Shown piece after piece: positions 9,435 through 18,708 of a stretch of 64,000 bases of DNA. Position 1 is the stretch's first letter. Each line of letters starts with the position of its first letter. Origin of the DNA: a gamma proteobacterium HTCC5015 (GTDB lineage Bacteria > Pseudomonadota > Gammaproteobacteria > HTCC5015); assembly GCA_000155715.1 (NCBI GenBank), contig DS990600.1:69975-133974 (forward strand). Reading direction: 5' to 3'. The notes under the pieces were generated by a model. The model ran no database searches. It worked only from the letters and a program-made list of their open reading frames with translations, and was not told the DNA's origin. A program made the position numbers and the translations under genes.

Positions 9435-10949
9435 CTAAGCTTCGACCACGGGAATTTTGCCGATCTTGGCTTGCCAGATTTTGGGCGCTGTCTGGTGGAC
9501 GGATTCGCCCTGAGTATCAACCGCCACAGTCACCGGCATGTCTTCAACCACAAACTCGTGGATGGCCTCCATGCCCAAGTCTTCAAAGGCCACCACCTTG
9601 GAAGACTTGATGGCCTTGGACACCAAGTAAGCCGCACCACCGACGGCCATTAAGTACACTGCCTGGTGCTTTTTAATCGCATCGAGCGCCATGGGGCCGC
9701 GCTCGGCTTTGCCGATCATGCCGAGTAAACCCGTTTTTTCTAACATGGTGTCGGTAAACTTATCCATGCGCGTGGCTGTGGTCGGTCCCGCAGGCCCTAC
9801 TACTTCTTCGCGAACAGGATCGACGGGGCCGACGTAGTAAATAAATTTGCCGGTAAAGTCGACGGGAAGCTCTTCGCCTTTCTGGATCATATCCACCATG
9901 CGTTTATGCGCGGCATCGCGACCCGTTAGCATCGTGCCCGACAGTAATAGCGTATCGCCTGGCTGCCAGCTGGCCGCCTCTTCTGCGGTGACTGTATCTA
10001 GATTAACGCGCTTGGCTTCACCGCCATCGCGGGTAATCTCTGGCCAGTCGTCCAAACTCGGTGGCGTCAACTCCGCGGGGCCAGAGCCATCCAGCGTAAA
10101 GTGGGCGTGGCGCGTGGCCGCGCAATTGGGAATAATGGCCACGGGCTTATTGGCCGCGTGGGTTGGATAGTCTTCGACCTGCACATCCAACACCGTGGTT
10201 AAGCCACCCAAGCCTTGGGCGCCAATCCCCAGCGCATTGACCTTTTCATAGATTTCTAAACGCAGTTCTTCGGCGCGATTTTGCGGGCCGCGCTCCTTGA
10301 GCTCCTGAATCGTAATCGATTTCATACAGGCTTTCTTGGCCAACTGCATAGCCTTGTCTGCCGTGCCGCCAATACCAATACCCAAAACACCCGGAGGACA
10401 CCAACCCGCTCCCATCGTCGGCACCATTTTCAGCACCCAGTCGACGATGCTGTCGGAGGGGTTAAGCATGGCGAACTTGGACTTCGCCTCAGAGCCACCG
10501 CCCTTGGCCGCCACTTCCACGTGCACTTTATCGCCGGGAACGACGCGAGTGTGAATCACAGCGGGGGTGTTGTCCTTGGTATTCTGACGTTTGCCATCGG
10601 GATCGGCCAGTATCGAAGCGCGCAAAATATTGTCGGGCAGTTTGTAGGCGCGACGCACCCCCTCGTTGACCATATCCTCGACGCCCATCTGCGCATCCCA
10701 CTGCACTTCCATACCGATTTCCAAGAACACCGTCACAATGCCTGTATCCTGACAAATTGGGCGGCGGCCCTCGGCGCACATACGCGAGTTGATCAAAATC
10801 TGCGCCATGGCATCTTTGGCAGCGGGGTTTTCTTCCTTGTTATAAGCCGCGTGCACGGCGTCGATAAAATCTTTGGGGTGGTAGTAAGAAATGAACTGCA
10901 AGGCGTCTTGCACGCTTTGGATAAAATCGTCCTGACGGATGACCGACAT
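9435..10949 (-). CDS. fumA: class I fumarate hydratase (4Fe-4S)
   Basis: The 504-residue protein belongs to the iron-sulfur fumarase class that interconverts fumarate and malate. Visible landmarks are RRPICQDTGIVTVF near residue 60-75, GMLNPSD-like and WCPPGVLGIGIGGT segments, the cluster cysteine in IPNCAATRHAHF, and the C-terminal beta domain (VGPAGPTTATRMDKF). Both class I domains are present in one chain. The neighbours are unrelated, so it is probably monocistronic. Class I is certain; the exact paralogue letter is not. Confidence 0.92.
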   Translation of the reverse strand: MSVIRQDDFIQSVQDALQFISYYHPKDFIDAVHAAYNKEENPAAKDAMAQILINSRMCAEGRRPICQDTGIVTVFLEIGMEVQWDAQMGVEDMVNEGVRRAYKLPDNILRASILADPDGKRQNTKDNTPAVIHTRVVPGDKVHVEVAAKGGGSEAKSKFAMLNPSDSIVDWVLKMVPTMGAGWCPPGVLGIGIGGTADKAMQLAKKACMKSITIQELKERGPQNRAEELRLEIYEKVNALGIGAQGLGGLTTVLDVQVEDYPTHAANKPVAIIPNCAATRHAHFTLDGSGPAELTPPSLDDWPEITRDGGEAKRVNLDTVTAEEAASWQPGDTLLLSGTMLTGRDAAHKRMVDMIQKGEELPVDFTGKFIYYVGPVDPVREEVVGPAGPTTATRMDKFTDTMLEKTGLLGMIGKAERGPMALDAIKKHQAVYLMAVGGAAYLVSKAIKSSKVVAFEDLGMEAIHEFVVEDMPVTVAVDTQGESVHQTAPKIWQAKIGKIPVVEA

Positions 10950-10989
10950 GGCTTACCTCATTCGTTTTCAGTCGCTTTTAGTGCGCCAC

Positions 10990-10995
10990 ATTATA
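10990..10995 (-). promoter_or_regulatory. possible -10 box for the fumarase gene
   Basis: A perfect TATAAT lies on the minus strand 41 bp upstream of the fumarase ATG. I do not see a good -35 box at 16-18 bp, so the call rests on the -10 alone. Confidence 0.35.
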
Positions 10996-11108
10996 CACCA
11001 GTCGCCCACCGCATTGGCCTTGCCAGTCAACTTATCTTAGACTGCCTCAATCATAATAAGTGGCCTTATGGCCAATACATAACGAAAACTGCTATTCGGG
11101 AGATGACC

Positions 11109-12347
11109 ATGCGATTGATGACTATCGCTAGTTTACTGTTAATTTTGCCGAGTTGGGCGCTGGCAGCCCCCGCTGGCACTTCTGACTACAATCAGTGGCG
11201 TGCCCAGCAAAATGACGCGCACTATGCGATTCAGCTGATTGCCTCAGCCAGTGAAAGTCGCCTACCTAACGCCGCCGATATTGAGCAGGTCAAAGCCGTC
11301 AATCCCTCACTGGACGTGATCTACCAGCGCAAACATGTCAAAGGCAAAGTCTGGCACGCCCTGCTGTGGGGTTCGTTTGACAGCCCCGAGCGCGCACTAC
11401 AGGCCAACCGCGGCCTGCCCGACAGCCTGCGCAACGACTCCCCTTGGGTGCGAAAAATCAGCAGCTTGCCCGCGCGCGAAGCCACCGGCTCGCCTGCCCC
11501 AGCTCCCGCCCCCGCCAAGAAAACCCGTTCCAGCGGTGGCTTGCAAGGGGAGCTGGCCGCGATGCTGCTGGGCAACAGCGCCAGCTCAGCGCCCAAACCT
11601 GCGCCCCCTAAACCCTCTGCTCGGCGCCCCAAGGCACAAGCCGCCCCAGCGCCAAAGCCGCGAGTGCGTCGACCCGACGACAAAAGCCCGCGCGCACCGA
11701 GCCATCGTTTAGATACCAGCGGCCTGAGCAAAAATCCCAGCGTTCTCCGCGATGGCGCTCCAAGCCCTTCAAGGAAATACACCAAACCCACTCTACTGCC
11801 GCCTGGCAACTACACGAAAAAAGGTTGGGAAAATAGCCTTGCAGGGGACGACCACCCTAGCGAAGAGGGCTTGGAAACCTATATCCCTCGCCAAGGCACC
11901 TATCCCTACGCACGCTTCGAAGCGGGGCAAATTAGCTACGACGCCACCCCAGAGCCCACGGGCACTCAAATGCACTTTAACCTAGGGCTGGATGTCGGCT
12001 ACTACGTCGCCACCGAGCTTGGCTACACCTCTGCCAGTGGCATCAAGGCCAACGGCGGTCCCGAGATCGACCTCAGTGGCCTAGAGGCCTCACTGCTGTT
12101 CAAACTTCCCATTGATGGCGAACTCTATCGCCAGTGGATTCCCTATGTTCAAGTGGGACTTTTCGATTGGGAGACGGAAGGCGCCGCAACGACCAGCGAC
12201 AGCGATCTGTTTATCGGCGCGGGGCTAGACTACAAACTCAATACCCACTGGGCCATCGGACTGCGCACCAAGCAATACGACTTTAGCGCCGCCGAAGCCA
12301 CGGCGACCACGCTCAACCTAAGCTGGCGCTGGCAAGGTCGCAACTAG
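11109..12347 (+). CDS. secreted SPOR-like domain plus outer-membrane beta-barrel protein
   Basis: The long open frame extends far upstream, antisense to fumarase. The real start is most likely the ATG at 11109, 6 bp after GGGAG, giving a signal peptide MRLMTIASLLLILPSWALAA and about 412 residues. Residues roughly 35-115 look like a SPOR domain (HYAIQLIASASES, then GKVWHALLWGSF and WVRKISSLP). Next comes a Pro/Ala/Arg-rich linker of about 120 residues. The C-terminal 150 residues have alternating aromatic strands of a small OmpA-like or acyloxyacyl-type barrel and end in LNLSWRWQGRN. SPOR domains bind denuded peptidoglycan; a bridging role between wall and outer membrane is inference. Confidence 0.7.
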   Translation: MRLMTIASLLLILPSWALAAPAGTSDYNQWRAQQNDAHYAIQLIASASESRLPNAADIEQVKAVNPSLDVIYQRKHVKGKVWHALLWGSFDSPERALQANRGLPDSLRNDSPWVRKISSLPAREATGSPAPAPAPAKKTRSSGGLQGELAAMLLGNSASSAPKPAPPKPSARRPKAQAAPAPKPRVRRPDDKSPRAPSHRLDTSGLSKNPSVLRDGAPSPSRKYTKPTLLPPGNYTKKGWENSLAGDDHPSEEGLETYIPRQGTYPYARFEAGQISYDATPEPTGTQMHFNLGLDVGYYVATELGYTSASGIKANGGPEIDLSGLEASLLFKLPIDGELYRQWIPYVQVGLFDWETEGAATTSDSDLFIGAGLDYKLNTHWAIGLRTKQYDFSAAEATATTLNLSWRWQGRN

Positions 12348-12372
12348 CGGTGGCTGTTGGTTCAGTTATACA

Positions 12373-12503
12373 GTCGGGCTGAAGCCCGACCCACGGCAGT
12401 TTTCCCCCAAAAAAAACAGACACCGGCGACGTGGGTCGGACTTCAGTCCGACCCAAACAACCACCCACCATCCGCAAACCGTCGGGCTGAAGCCCAACCC
12501 ACG
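12373..12503. repeat. single REP plus BIME (family A)
   Basis: One REP unit (GTCGGGCTGAAGCCCGACCC) at 12373-12395 is followed by a facing pair at 12430-12503 that closely copies the 9349-9423 element. It fills the gap between convergent genes. Confidence 0.8.
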
Positions 12504-12508
12504 GCAGC

Positions 12509-12892
12509 TTACGCTGCCGTTAAAAACAGCGCCGCGATACAGCCCATACCTGTAGCCCAAATCAGTGTGCGAATCAGGCCTTGATCGGCGATATAGGCAA
12601 TCCCGAAAAGCACTCGACTCACCACAAAGCCGATGGCGAGATAATCAATCGTCGCCTGCTCCGCGCCGGCGGCGAGGTGAGCGACAATCACCGCGGCAAA
12701 AAACGCGGGATTCACTTCAAAGCTGTTCAACTGTGCCCAGTGCGCGCGCTTTCGAGCGCCCTGTAAATTGTCCAAAAAATCGCGTGGGGCATGATTCTGT
12801 TTAGGCCCAAAATCGCCTTGGAATTTTGCAAACCCCGTAAAGGCGTAGGGTAAAAAGGCCGCCACTAGCACACACCAAAAAGCAATCGTCAT
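12509..12892 (-). CDS. MAPEG-family membrane protein
   Basis: The ATG at 12892 follows GGAG by 5 bp and gives 127 residues. There are four hydrophobic segments, at the N-terminus (TIAFWCVLVAAFLPYAFTG), middle (PAFFAAVIVAHLAAGA and YLAIGFVVSRVLFGIAYIA) and C-terminus (LIWATGMGCIAALFLTAA). The N-x-x-E-x-x-P type motif appears as NSFEVNPAFFAAV. This matches MAPEG proteins, a family that includes membrane glutathione transferases; bacterial members are mostly uncharacterised. Confidence 0.8.
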   Translation of the reverse strand: MTIAFWCVLVAAFLPYAFTGFAKFQGDFGPKQNHAPRDFLDNLQGARKRAHWAQLNSFEVNPAFFAAVIVAHLAAGAEQATIDYLAIGFVVSRVLFGIAYIADQGLIRTLIWATGMGCIAALFLTAA

Positions 12893-13150
12893 ATCTCGCT
12901 CCAATTCATTGTTGTCGTAAAGTCGCCCGAGTGTGCCACATAACTCGCCTCACCCCAGCACCATTTGTTCAAAAAACCCACACAAGTCGCCCGCCCACAA
13001 AAACAAAACACTCGTTTTAAACGCTTGTATTTCGCCTTTGCCACTCGTCCTGCGCCTATTGTGAATTTTGCGGCGCCTTGTGTCCTGTAAAAGCAAGCGA
13101 TTTAACCCTAGGCTTAAAATATAAAGACAGCGGTAAAAGAGGAGTACGCA

Positions 13151-14242
13151 ATGTCTGACACGCACAACCCCAACACAATGAGCGATCTAGAAAAATCGAT
13201 GCACATCAAAAAAACGGTGCTCGATGCCGGTGAAGCACTACGCGAGCGACACCCTTGGCTGCGCCACCAAAATGCCATCGGGGCCAGCATTATGGCGCTC
13301 TCGCTGCTGGGCATGATTGCCAGTGGCGCTTTGTACATTTACGACATAATTCCGTGGTACGTCTGCGTGCCGGCAACAGCGATTTTTGCGTCGTTTATCC
13401 ACGAACTGGAACACGACTTAATCCACCAGATGTACTTTCGCAAAACCCCTTGGGCCAACGACTTAATGCTAACGCTCGGCTGGATTGCCCGCGCGAGTAC
13501 GATCAACCCCTTTGTGCGTCGCAAACTACACCTGCACCACCACAAGTTTTCGGGCACCGAATCCGATCTAGAAGAGCGCGGCATTACCAATGGCGAGCGC
13601 TGGGGACTGCGCCGCTTTTTAATGACGGGCGACAATATGCTCGCCGTCTACTTGCGTCCTTTCAAAATGGCCAAAGCGACGCGGGCTTACATCCGTTCAC
13701 AAAACCCTAAAAGCAAAGCAGAAGCTGCGCGCATGGGTCGCGAACAACTCATGAGCTATGTGCCACTCGGTACGGTTTACTATATTTTATTCCACACTTG
13801 GGTGGTCGCTCACGCCGTCCTCATAGGTGCGTCACTGCTGGGTTGGAACCTAACCCTGCCCGATACACTCGCTACGGGCCTAGGCTACCTCGATGTATTT
13901 GCCGTGGTGTACATGCTGCCGTGCTTACTGCGCACATTCTGCCTGCACTTCATCAGCTCCAATATGCACTACTACGGTGATGTCGAGGGCCGCAACATCA
14001 TGCAGCAGTGTCAGGTGCTCAACCCTTGGTGGCTAATGCCCATGCAACTGTTTTGCTTTAACTTCGGCAGCACCCACGCCATTCACCACTTTGCCGTCAA
14101 AGAGCCCTTTTACGTGCGTCAGGCAACCGCCAAAACCGCCCACAAAGTGATGCGAGAAATGGGCGTTCGCTTTAACGACTTTGGCACGTTTAAACGAGCC
14201 AATCGCTTTTATCGTCAAGATGGACAGACACAGCAAGCCTAA
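13151..14242 (+). CDS. fatty acid desaturase-type membrane di-iron enzyme
   Basis: The gene starts at an ATG preceded by GAGGAG. The 363-residue product has the three histidine boxes of membrane di-iron desaturases/hydroxylases: HELEHD near residue 94, HLHHHKFSG near 131 and HAIHH near 312, with hydrophobic segments between them. It would introduce a double bond or hydroxyl group into an acyl chain at the inner membrane. The exact substrate and position cannot be told from sequence. Neighbours on both sides are in the opposite orientation. Confidence 0.85.
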   Translation: MSDTHNPNTMSDLEKSMHIKKTVLDAGEALRERHPWLRHQNAIGASIMALSLLGMIASGALYIYDIIPWYVCVPATAIFASFIHELEHDLIHQMYFRKTPWANDLMLTLGWIARASTINPFVRRKLHLHHHKFSGTESDLEERGITNGERWGLRRFLMTGDNMLAVYLRPFKMAKATRAYIRSQNPKSKAEAARMGREQLMSYVPLGTVYYILFHTWVVAHAVLIGASLLGWNLTLPDTLATGLGYLDVFAVVYMLPCLLRTFCLHFISSNMHYYGDVEGRNIMQQCQVLNPWWLMPMQLFCFNFGSTHAIHHFAVKEPFYVRQATAKTAHKVMREMGVRFNDFGTFKRANRFYRQDGQTQQA

Positions 14243-14252
14243 CCCACAACAT

Positions 14253-14277
14253 GTGAAGGCCGCACTGCGGCCTTCAC
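14253..14277. terminator. strong hairpin between convergent genes
   Basis: Perfect 11-bp arms (GTGAAGGCCGC / GCGGCCTTCAC) enclose a 3-nt loop, immediately after the desaturase stop and before the end of the AraC gene. There is no long T run; I read it as a bidirectional attenuator or terminator. Confidence 0.55.
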
Positions 14278-14287
14278 ACAACGGCGA

Positions 14288-15322
14288 TCAACCCATACTA
14301 CTTAACCACTGCTGCCGATAATCGCTGGGACTACACCCCGTCCAGCGACGGAATGCTCGAGTAAAATTGGCGGGGTCTTGGTAGCCCAACTGAAACGCCA
14401 CCGTCTGCACCGTTTCCCCCTCCTTTAATAGTGCCACCGCTCGCTCTAGCCGAGCCTCTTTTAAAATCCGATGGTAATTAGCGCCGTGTTCTTTGAGGCG
14501 GCGTTTGAGCGTTCTCACCGACAGGTGCAACACAGCGGCGACTTCTTCAAGACTGTAATACCCCCCTTCCTGCTTCACCATGGCTCGGCGCACTTGTCTG
14601 ACCCAATCGGCCTCCTCGCGCTGGCGATAGTCCTCAAGTTCGCGCTCACAAAACAACACCGCTTGCTGCGCGGCCGAAGGGTTTGCCATCAGTAAGGGGC
14701 GGTCGAGATAATCCCCGGGAAATCGAATCTGATCGCGGGTCTTTCCGTAAACCAACTCAATGGGCAGTCGATCTTTATAGTGGTGGTAATAACTGGGTTC
14801 ATCGTGACTGAGCCATATTTCCACTTCTCGGCGCTGTGGTGCCTCGCCAACTAGGTGAACGCTATCGAGATACAGGCCAATCAACAGACTCTCAAATAAA
14901 AACTGTCTTAAGTCGCCAACCTCTCCCTGCTCTCGCAATGTCACCACCACTTGCGGCCCCTCGCGATCAACACTCAAACTCAGTGCCTCGCCCACCCGCA
15001 GAGGGAAAAAACGCACGGTTAAATCGAGCGCCTCGCCCAGTGTGCTACAGCACATAGCGGCGTAGCCTAAAAAGCCATGTGCCGTCGGCCGAAAACGCAT
15101 ACCGAACTCGTAACACAAGCCGGGGTTTTCGGTGAGACGCAAAATATTCCTCGCCAGAGGCTCATACTGGCTCGGTCGAATCGTCGCACTGGGGTCGGCA
15201 AGTTCCTCCTCTCGGAGTCCCGTTCCCGCCAAACAATCCGTCAATGCAACACCGTGTTCGCCAGCAATATCCACCAGCAACCTAGGGTAGGTCATGGGTA
15301 TAAAAGGTCGATCTTCTATCAT
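14288..15322 (-). CDS. AraC-family transcriptional regulator
   Basis: The 344-residue protein has the N-terminal ligand-binding domain of the OruR/ArgR-like AraC group (about residues 20-200) and a C-terminal double helix-turn-helix (about 245-335; EEVAAVLHLSVRTLKRRLKE, then YQDPANFTRAFRRWTGCSP). It is transcribed away from the SDR-patatin-monooxygenase operon, so it probably controls that operon. Direct repeats in the shared intergenic region fit this. The ligand is unknown. The ATG at 15295 is a possible alternative start. Confidence 0.9.
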   Translation of the reverse strand: MIEDRPFIPMTYPRLLVDIAGEHGVALTDCLAGTGLREEELADPSATIRPSQYEPLARNILRLTENPGLCYEFGMRFRPTAHGFLGYAAMCCSTLGEALDLTVRFFPLRVGEALSLSVDREGPQVVVTLREQGEVGDLRQFLFESLLIGLYLDSVHLVGEAPQRREVEIWLSHDEPSYYHHYKDRLPIELVYGKTRDQIRFPGDYLDRPLLMANPSAAQQAVLFCERELEDYRQREEADWVRQVRRAMVKQEGGYYSLEEVAAVLHLSVRTLKRRLKEHGANYHRILKEARLERAVALLKEGETVQTVAFQLGYQDPANFTRAFRRWTGCSPSDYRQQWLSSMG

Positions 15323-15340
15323 GTCCTAGATGTATCACGA

Positions 15341-15407
15341 TGGCCCAAAATGACAAGCAATTTGGCACCAATTACCCTCACGAAACGCCCTTAGCTATGC
15401 CTATACT
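15341..15407 (+). promoter_or_regulatory. putative AraC-regulated promoter of the SDR operon
   Basis: TGGCCCAAAA (15341) and TGGCACCAAT (15363) are direct repeats 22 bp apart, about two helix turns, in the position of AraC-type activator sites. A -10-like TATACT follows at 15402-15407 without a good -35, and AGGAG precedes the ATG at 15430. Weak -35 plus direct repeats suggests activation by the divergent regulator; this is inference. Confidence 0.4.
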
Positions 15408-15429
15408 GATTGCCTATTAAGGAGTTTGC

Positions 15430-16272
15430 ATGTCTAAAAACCGTTCTTTCAAAAATGCCGTTGTTGTCGTCACTGGCGGCGCGCGAGGTATTGGGCTGGC
15501 CACCGCAAAGCAGTTGCTCGACCTAGGCGCACGCGTTGTGATTGCCGATATCGATTCAGAGCTCGCACAAAAAGAGGCGCACGACCTTGGAGCGCTAGCG
15601 GTGACGCTGGATATTCGCGATCACCAGAGTATTCAACAATGCATCGACACCGTAGAAAAGCAACTCGGTCCCATTGACGGCTGGATCAACAACGCCGGCA
15701 TCATGCCCATGGGCGCATTTGTCGAAGAGCCAAGCGAACTGAGCCAAACCCAAATTGAGATCAACCTCATCGGCCTTATTGCCGCTTGTAAAATGGTCTT
15801 GCCCGGCATGCTGTCGCGAAAGCGAGGCCGCATTGTCAATGTTGCCTCACTGGCGGGGCGCTTTGGCCTACCCGGCGCGGCTGTCTACAGCGCCACTAAA
15901 TTTGGCGTGGTCGGCTTTACCGAAGCGTTGCGCGAGGAGTACCGCGACAGCGGTGTCCACATCGCTAGCGTACTGCCATCCAAAGTACTGACGGAATTGT
16001 CTAGTGGTACCGATGAAGGCCGCTTAATTCCTGCCGTCACACCGGAGCAAGTCGCCGACGGCATCATAACGGCCTTATCGGGCAAGGCGGATGAAGTGGT
16101 AGTGCCGCAATCACTCTCCGCAGTGGCCTCAGCCTATGGCGCGCTACCGACACGCGTCGCGAGACGCTTTCGCCGATTGATCGACGACCACCGAATTCTC
16201 AACAGCCTCGATCACAATTTACGCAAAGGCTATACCTCCCGCCTTGCCCAGCTCACAGTATTGAAACGGTAA
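15430..16272 (+). CDS. short-chain dehydrogenase/reductase
   Basis: The 280-residue protein is a classical SDR with the cofactor loop VVTGGARGIGLA near residue 14, the NAG motif (INNAGIMPMG) and the catalytic YSATKFG (Tyr-x-x-x-Lys). It probably oxidises or reduces an alcohol/ketone with NAD(P). An AGGAG lies 7 bp before the ATG. It is first in a three-gene operon with a lipase and a Baeyer-Villiger-like monooxygenase, so a role in turning over alkyl or steroid-like ketones is plausible but not shown. Confidence 0.88.
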   Translation: MSKNRSFKNAVVVVTGGARGIGLATAKQLLDLGARVVIADIDSELAQKEAHDLGALAVTLDIRDHQSIQQCIDTVEKQLGPIDGWINNAGIMPMGAFVEEPSELSQTQIEINLIGLIAACKMVLPGMLSRKRGRIVNVASLAGRFGLPGAAVYSATKFGVVGFTEALREEYRDSGVHIASVLPSKVLTELSSGTDEGRLIPAVTPEQVADGIITALSGKADEVVVPQSLSAVASAYGALPTRVARRFRRLIDDHRILNSLDHNLRKGYTSRLAQLTVLKR

Positions 16273-16276
16273 TTCC

Positions 16277-17203
16277 ATGACTCACAAAAAAGCTCTTGTT
16301 ATCGGATGTGGTGGCGTCGCCGGAGGCGCTTGGACTACCGCCATGCTATCGGCCTACGCCGAGGCCACAGGTCACGACCCGAGAACCTTCAACATTATTA
16401 TGGGCACCTCTTCTGGCTCGGTCATCAGCGCACTGCTGGGCGGTGGAATCGGCGTCGATGAATTGGTCGAAGCCCAGCAGCAGGAACGCGTGTGCATTGC
16501 CGGTGGCGAGTGGCGTCACGGCGGCGCCACACCCCCCATGCCCAAAACACAATGGCCCAGCGCCCAGCTCATCAAGCTCGGTTTAAACGGCAAAGCATCG
16601 ACGCTTACCGCCCTCTCGGGTTTGCTTCCCCAGGGCCAGCAAGATCTAAGCCCTATGATTCGCATGGTCGAGGGCGTGTGTGACGAAACGGGCTGGGTAA
16701 AACACCCCAACACTTGGGTCATGGCCGTCGATGCCGCCAGCGGTGAACGCGTCGCGTTCGGCTCAAAGTCGGCGCCACACTGCGCCATGGGCGATGCTGT
16801 GCGCGCCTCCTACGCCGTACCGGGATGGTGTCCCAGCGTTAACATACAAGGCCGTGAATACATCGATGGCGGCGTCGTCTCCCCGACCTCTGCCGATTTA
16901 CTGATGGGCAAAGACATCGACGAAGTCGTCATCATCCCACCCATGGTCTCTCGACAACTCGACCGCCCCCGCCATCCCTTTGCCAAAGTGGAAAGGCTCT
17001 TGAGAAAAACCATGACACAGCGGGTCAACGAGGAAGAAGCCGACTTAGTGAGCGCGGGCATTCAAGTCACTCGACTCGAACCCACCCCCGAAGATTTAAA
17101 CGCCTTTGGCTACAACATGATGGACCCCGCGCGGAGACGCCTCGTTTTTGACACGGCCATGCGCACCTCGCCTCGTGTTGTTAAAGCCGCAGGCCTCGCT
17201 TAA
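16277..17203 (+). CDS. patatin-like phospholipase
   Basis: This 308-residue protein starts 4 bp after the SDR stop. It has the patatin oxyanion and nucleophile features: a glycine-rich start (VIGCGGVAGGAW), the nucleophile elbow GTSSGSV (Ser near residue 37) and the dyad motif YIDGGVVSPTSADLL. Such enzymes cleave ester bonds of lipids. No signal peptide is apparent, so it likely acts in the cytoplasm or at the inner membrane. Confidence 0.88.
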   Translation: MTHKKALVIGCGGVAGGAWTTAMLSAYAEATGHDPRTFNIIMGTSSGSVISALLGGGIGVDELVEAQQQERVCIAGGEWRHGGATPPMPKTQWPSAQLIKLGLNGKASTLTALSGLLPQGQQDLSPMIRMVEGVCDETGWVKHPNTWVMAVDAASGERVAFGSKSAPHCAMGDAVRASYAVPGWCPSVNIQGREYIDGGVVSPTSADLLMGKDIDEVVIIPPMVSRQLDRPRHPFAKVERLLRKTMTQRVNEEEADLVSAGIQVTRLEPTPEDLNAFGYNMMDPARRRLVFDTAMRTSPRVVKAAGLA

Positions 17204-17230
17204 TTTTCACCCCTTTTTTAAAACACTGTT

Positions 17231-18694
17231 ATGAAATACACGCAAACACTCGACGCACTGATTATTGGGGCTGGCCCATCGGGCTTAAGCGCTCTTATCA
17301 AACTCAAAAAACAAGGTGTCCACAATGTACGCATTCTGGACATGAGTCAGCGCATCGGTGGCACTTGGGCCAACAACGACTACCCCGGGCTGCGCTGCGA
17401 TATTCCCAGCGAAATGTACTCCCTAGGCTATGCCCCCAACCCGCAATGGAGCCGCACTTATGCACCACAGGCGGAAATCCAGCAATACCTTGAAGGAGTT
17501 GCCCAACAATTCAATATCACGGATCAAATTCAACTCAATACGGAAGTCACTGCCGCGAGATGGCAAGAAAAAGAACAGCTTTGGCACATTGAAACCGCTG
17601 CAGACGAATGCTTTAAAGCACGTTTTTTTATACCCGCTACGGGCTTTATTGGCGAAGCCAAAATGCCTGAGTTTCCTGGGCAAAGCGAGTTTAAAGGCAC
17701 GATGTTCCACTCGGGCCTTTGGAACCACCGGCACGATTTAAGTGGAGAGACCGTTGCCGTCATTGGCTCTGGCGCGTCAGCAATCCAGTTTGTGCCCGCC
17801 ATACAACCCCGCGTTAAAAAGCTGATCAATTTTCAACGCACACCGAGTTGGGTACTCCCCAAACCCGATGTGGCGATACCCTCTCCACTAAAAGGCTTTT
17901 ACCAGCGCTTTCCAAACGTGCATCGCTTGGTTCGCGAAACGGCCCTACTCGCCGCAGAACCCGTACTGCCAACTTTTGAGCACGAACCCATTTTGCGCAG
18001 TCTCAGCCACCCTTTGGGCTTATTGAACATTCGGCGCAGTGTTCGCGACAAAACGCTCCGAAAGCAACTGAAGCCAGATCATACACTGGGCTGCAAACGG
18101 CCCATGTTCTCTAACGATTGGTACAAAGCCCTCGATCAAGACAACGTCGAAGTCGTCTTCAAGGGCATCGAGCGCATCAGTCAACGCGGCGTAATCGATA
18201 GCGACGGCAAAGAATACCCCGTCGATACCATTATTTACGGCACGGGTTATGCCGTCGACGACCCCGCCATTTACCAACGGATCACGGGTCGCCACGGGGA
18301 AACACTGGCCGACACATGGAACGGCGAACCGCGCGCCTATCAAGGCATGGCCATTCACGGCTTCCCCAATTTATTTATGATGCTAGGCCCGAACTCGCAC
18401 AGCTTGGTTGGCTCCGTCATGTGGACATCAGAACACCAAGGCATCTATATCGCCCAAGCCATTCGAAAACTGTTAGACAGCGGCGAAGCGCGCATGGAAG
18501 TCAAAGAAAGCGTGCAAAAAAATTTCAACCAGCGTATCGAAACACGCTTGGATCGCATGCCCATTCGGCCCGAAATTTGTAAGAGCTACTACCTCGACGC
18601 CAAAGGCCGCAACCGCTTCGTCTGGCCAGAGTATGGTTTCAATATCAAAAAGCGTTTAACTCAAGTCAATTTAAGTGACTATCAACTCGGCTGA
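17231..18694 (+). CDS. flavin-containing monooxygenase, Baeyer-Villiger-like
   Basis: The 487-residue protein has an N-terminal FAD loop (IIGAGPSGLSAL), a second Rossmann motif (VIGSGASAIQF) near residue 178 and, between them, FKGTMFHSGLWNHR, which resembles the Baeyer-Villiger signature FxGxxxHxxxW. It is therefore a class B flavoprotein monooxygenase that inserts oxygen next to ketones or oxidises heteroatoms. It ends the SDR-patatin operon; an ester made by such an enzyme could be cleaved by the patatin neighbour. Confidence 0.88.
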   Translation: MKYTQTLDALIIGAGPSGLSALIKLKKQGVHNVRILDMSQRIGGTWANNDYPGLRCDIPSEMYSLGYAPNPQWSRTYAPQAEIQQYLEGVAQQFNITDQIQLNTEVTAARWQEKEQLWHIETAADECFKARFFIPATGFIGEAKMPEFPGQSEFKGTMFHSGLWNHRHDLSGETVAVIGSGASAIQFVPAIQPRVKKLINFQRTPSWVLPKPDVAIPSPLKGFYQRFPNVHRLVRETALLAAEPVLPTFEHEPILRSLSHPLGLLNIRRSVRDKTLRKQLKPDHTLGCKRPMFSNDWYKALDQDNVEVVFKGIERISQRGVIDSDGKEYPVDTIIYGTGYAVDDPAIYQRITGRHGETLADTWNGEPRAYQGMAIHGFPNLFMMLGPNSHSLVGSVMWTSEHQGIYIAQAIRKLLDSGEARMEVKESVQKNFNQRIETRLDRMPIRPEICKSYYLDAKGRNRFVWPEYGFNIKKRLTQVNLSDYQLG

Positions 18695-18708
18695 CGCACC
18701 CGTTTTTT

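Noticed and set aside
10281-11108. Large N-terminal extension of the barrel protein frame
   Set aside because: It is antisense to the fumarase gene and rich in His/Arg; a signal peptide and ribosome site begin at 11109.
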